Source of the DNA: Caulobacteraceae bacterium
GTDB taxonomy: Bacteria > Pseudomonadota > Alphaproteobacteria > Caulobacterales > Caulobacteraceae
NCBI GenBank assembly: GCA_020852035.1
Contig: JADZBR010000296.1
Coordinates: forward strand, 1 to 6,702
Direction of reading: 5' to 3'
DNA: 6,702 bases
In this document: piece by piece, positions 4,785 to 6,702 of the stretch
Numbering within the stretch: position 1 is the stretch's first letter
How the letters are laid out: every line of letters begins with the position of its first letter
Program-made: the position numbers and the translations under genes
The notes under the pieces: generated by a model
Seen by the model: the letters and a program-made list of their open reading frames with translations, nothing else
Database searches by the model: none
What the model was told of the DNA's origin: nothing

Positions 4785-6702
4785 ATGAACGCTCCCGTAA
4801 AAATCGCGGCGCGCCCCGCCGACCTGAAGCGCGTCGCCGCCTTCGACGGGCGGCTCGACCTGGCCAATGCGCCTGAAGGCTTCGACGCCCTGGTGATGGC
4901 TGACATCGTCAAGGCGCGCGGCGGCCTTTCAGTGTTCGTCGCCCGCGACGGCTCGCGGATGAGCGCCTTCATCGACGCCCTGGCCTTCTTCAGCCCGCAG
5001 GCCAAGGTGCTGCGCTTCCCTTCGTGGGATTGCCTGCCTTACGACCGGATCGGGCCCTCACCCAGTGTCGCCGCCGAGCGCATGGCGACCCTGGCGCGAC
5101 TGGCGCGCGGGATCGACGGCAAGGCGCCGACCCTGCTGGTCACCGCCGCTCCCGCGCTGTTGCAGCGCGTGCCGCCGATCGAGGCGGCGAAGGCCGCCAC
5201 CTACACCGCCAAGGTGGGTAACGACGTGGTGGTGGCCGACCTGGAGCGCTACTTCGCCGTCAATGGCTACAGCCGCGCCTCGACCGTCTCCGACCGCGGC
5301 GAGTTCGCCATCCGCGGCGGGGTGATCGACGTCTTCCCGCCGGGCGCGGAAGAGCCGGTGCGGCTCGACCTCTTCGGCGACACGCTGGAATCCATCCGCG
5401 CCTTCGATCCCGAGACCCAGCGCTCCACCAGGCAGCTGCGCGAGATCGAACTGCTGCCGGTCTCCGAAGCCCTGCTCGACAAGGAGGAGGTCTCCCGCTT
5501 CCGCAAGGGCTACGTCGCCGAATTCGGCGCGCCGGGCGACGACCCGCTCTACGAGACGGTCAGCGAGGGCGGGCGGCGGGCCGGCATGGAGCACTGGCTG
5601 CCGCTGTTCTATCCGCGGCTGGCGACCCTCTTCGACTACCTGCCGGACGACGCGCTTGTGGCCTTGGACCACCAGGCGACCGAGGCGCGCGACGAGCGCC
5701 TGTCGATGATCGAGGACGCCTACGACGCCCGCGCCCAGGCCGACCGCAAGACGCACTACCACCCGCTGAAGCCCGACGCCCTCTACCAGACCGCCGAGCA
5801 ATGGGACGCCGCCCTGGCCGATCGCGCCACGCGGCGCTTCTCGCCCTTCGACCAGGAGGGCCTGCAGGTCGTCGACATGGGCGCGCGCCTCGGCCGCACC
5901 TTCGTCGCCGAGCGTAAACAGGACAGCGTCAACCTCTTCGAGGCCACCGCCGACCACGCCAAAAAACTGGCTGGGGAGGGCAAGCGCGTCCTGTTCGCCT
6001 CCTGGTCGGAGGGCTCTTCCGAGCGCCTGGGCGGGATGCTCTCCGACCACGGCCTCTCCCGCGTGCCCTTCGCCGCCTACTGGGACCAGGCCAAGGCGGC
6101 CGATCCGAAGACCCCGCAGCGGGTGGTGCTGCCCCTGGAGGCCGGCTTCGAGACCGACAGCCTGGCGGTCATCTCCGAGACCGATATCCTCGGCGACCGG
6201 CTGGCCCGCCCGCGCCGGCGTCGCCGCGCCAGCAACTTCCTGGCCGAGGCCTCGGCCCTGACGCCCGGCGATCTCGTGGTCCACATCGACCACGGCATCG
6301 GCCGCTACGACGGCCTGAAGACCCTGGACGTCCAGGGCGCGCCGCACGACTGCCTGGAGCTGCAGTACGGCGGCGAGTCCAAGCTCTACCTGCCGGTGGA
6401 GAACATCGACCTCCTAACCCGCTACGGCGCCGAATCCGAGGGCGTGCAGCTCGACCGGCTGGGCGGAGCCGCCTGGCAGGGCCGCAAGGCGCGCGCCAAG
6501 GAGCGGCTGCGCGAGATGGCCGACGGGCTCATCAAGATCGCCGCCGAGCGGGCGTTGCGCTCCACCGAGGAGATCGATCCGCCACAGGGCCTGTTCGACG
6601 AGTTCTGCGCCCGCTTCCCCTATGAGGAAACGGAGGATCAGCTCAACGCCATTTCCGACGTACTTACAGACCTTTCGTCCGGAAAGCCGATGGATCGCCT
6701 GA
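4785..6702 (+). CDS. mfd: Transcription-repair coupling factor Mfd, N-terminal part (3' end outside window)
   Basis: Mfd displaces RNA polymerase stalled at DNA lesions and recruits UvrA for nucleotide excision repair. The frame is open from ATG 4785 to the window end (639 residues); full-length Mfd is about 1,150. The N-terminal UvrB-like module is visible: EGFDALVMADI (31-41), FPSWDCLPYDRIGPSP (78-93), DRGEFAIRGGVIDVFPPG (170-187) and PVRLDLFGDTLESIR (191-205). An arginine-rich linker (RPRRRRRAS, 475-483) precedes the CarD-like RNA-polymerase-interacting domain, about 492-547, with GDLVVHIDHGIGRYDG (495-510) and LQYGGESKLYLPVENI (526-541). The helical segment WQGRKARAKERLREMA (564-579) leads into FDEFCARFPYEETEDQL (604-620), just before the helicase Walker A, which is beyond the window. 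The start fits the usual N terminus and a GGAAGGA 7 bases upstream. No frameshift or internal stop is seen. Confidence 0.96.
   Translation, partial: MNAPVKIAARPADLKRVAAFDGRLDLANAPEGFDALVMADIVKARGGLSVFVARDGSRMSAFIDALAFFSPQAKVLRFPSWDCLPYDRIGPSPSVAAERMATLARLARGIDGKAPTLLVTAAPALLQRVPPIEAAKAATYTAKVGNDVVVADLERYFAVNGYSRASTVSDRGEFAIRGGVIDVFPPGAEEPVRLDLFGDTLESIRAFDPETQRSTRQLREIELLPVSEALLDKEEVSRFRKGYVAEFGAPGDDPLYETVSEGGRRAGMEHWLPLFYPRLATLFDYLPDDALVALDHQATEARDERLSMIEDAYDARAQADRKTHYHPLKPDALYQTAEQWDAALADRATRRFSPFDQEGLQVVDMGARLGRTFVAERKQDSVNLFEATADHAKKLAGEGKRVLFASWSEGSSERLGGMLSDHGLSRVPFAAYWDQAKAADPKTPQRVVLPLEAGFETDSLAVISETDILGDRLARPRRRRRASNFLAEASALTPGDLVVHIDHGIGRYDGLKTLDVQGAPHDCLELQYGGESKLYLPVENIDLLTRYGAESEGVQLDRLGGAAWQGRKARAKERLREMADGLIKIAAERALRSTEEIDPPQGLFDEFCARFPYEETEDQLNAISDVLTDLSSGKPMDRL

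Noticed and set aside
4502..5005. Minus-strand frame crossing the palindromic element
   Set aside because: It runs through the sdhE 3' end, the repeat and the mfd 5' end with no family resemblance, and is best explained as an artefact of GC-rich sequence.
5058..6347. 429-codon open frame on the minus strand opposite mfd
   Set aside because: It lies wholly within the mfd coding region, whose UvrB-like and CarD-like domains are clear. The minus frame product is Gly/Val/Ala-rich and matches nothing I recognise.

Overview
The window looks like a piece of the core chromosome of a high-GC alphaproteobacterium. Protein style and gene order (recG facing away from a phosphatase-sdhE-mfd run, with hldD nearby) suggest Caulobacterales, perhaps a Phenylobacterium- or Caulobacter-like genus. 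The taxon is inferred from recalled family resemblance, not from a search. There is no tRNA, rRNA, CRISPR array, transposase or phage gene.

Layout, left to right. Positions 2-448 (+) hold the C-terminal part of hldD, which makes the heptose precursor for the LPS inner core. Eight bases later, 457-1599 (+) encodes a membrane-anchored DUF3089 protein with an alpha/beta-hydrolase-like fold whose expected nucleophile serine is replaced by glutamate. It converges on, and overlaps by 39 bp, the complete recG gene at 1561-3624 (-). A 75-bp divergent gap (3625-3699) separates recG from a rightward run: an atypical histidine-phosphatase-superfamily protein (3700-4329), the succinate dehydrogenase flavinylation factor sdhE (4326-4622, joined by a GTGA stop/start overlap), a 137-bp nested palindromic element (4640-4776), and the N-terminal 639 codons of mfd (4785 to the window end). 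Mfd is cut off just before its helicase Walker A motif.

The two DNA-repair translocases, RecG (fork and Holliday-junction remodelling) and Mfd (transcription-repair coupling), share a related SF2 motor and lie on either side of sdhE. I recall this neighbourhood as common in alphaproteobacteria. Most genes are therefore ordinary housekeeping genes.

The most unusual parts are three. The symmetric palindromic element carries six copies of a TCCCCCA heptamer, and its right-hand hairpin contains the probable mfd ribosome binding site. The DUF3089 protein has a degenerate nucleophile elbow. The phosphatase has a non-canonical RHG motif. I found no convincing new multi-gene system.
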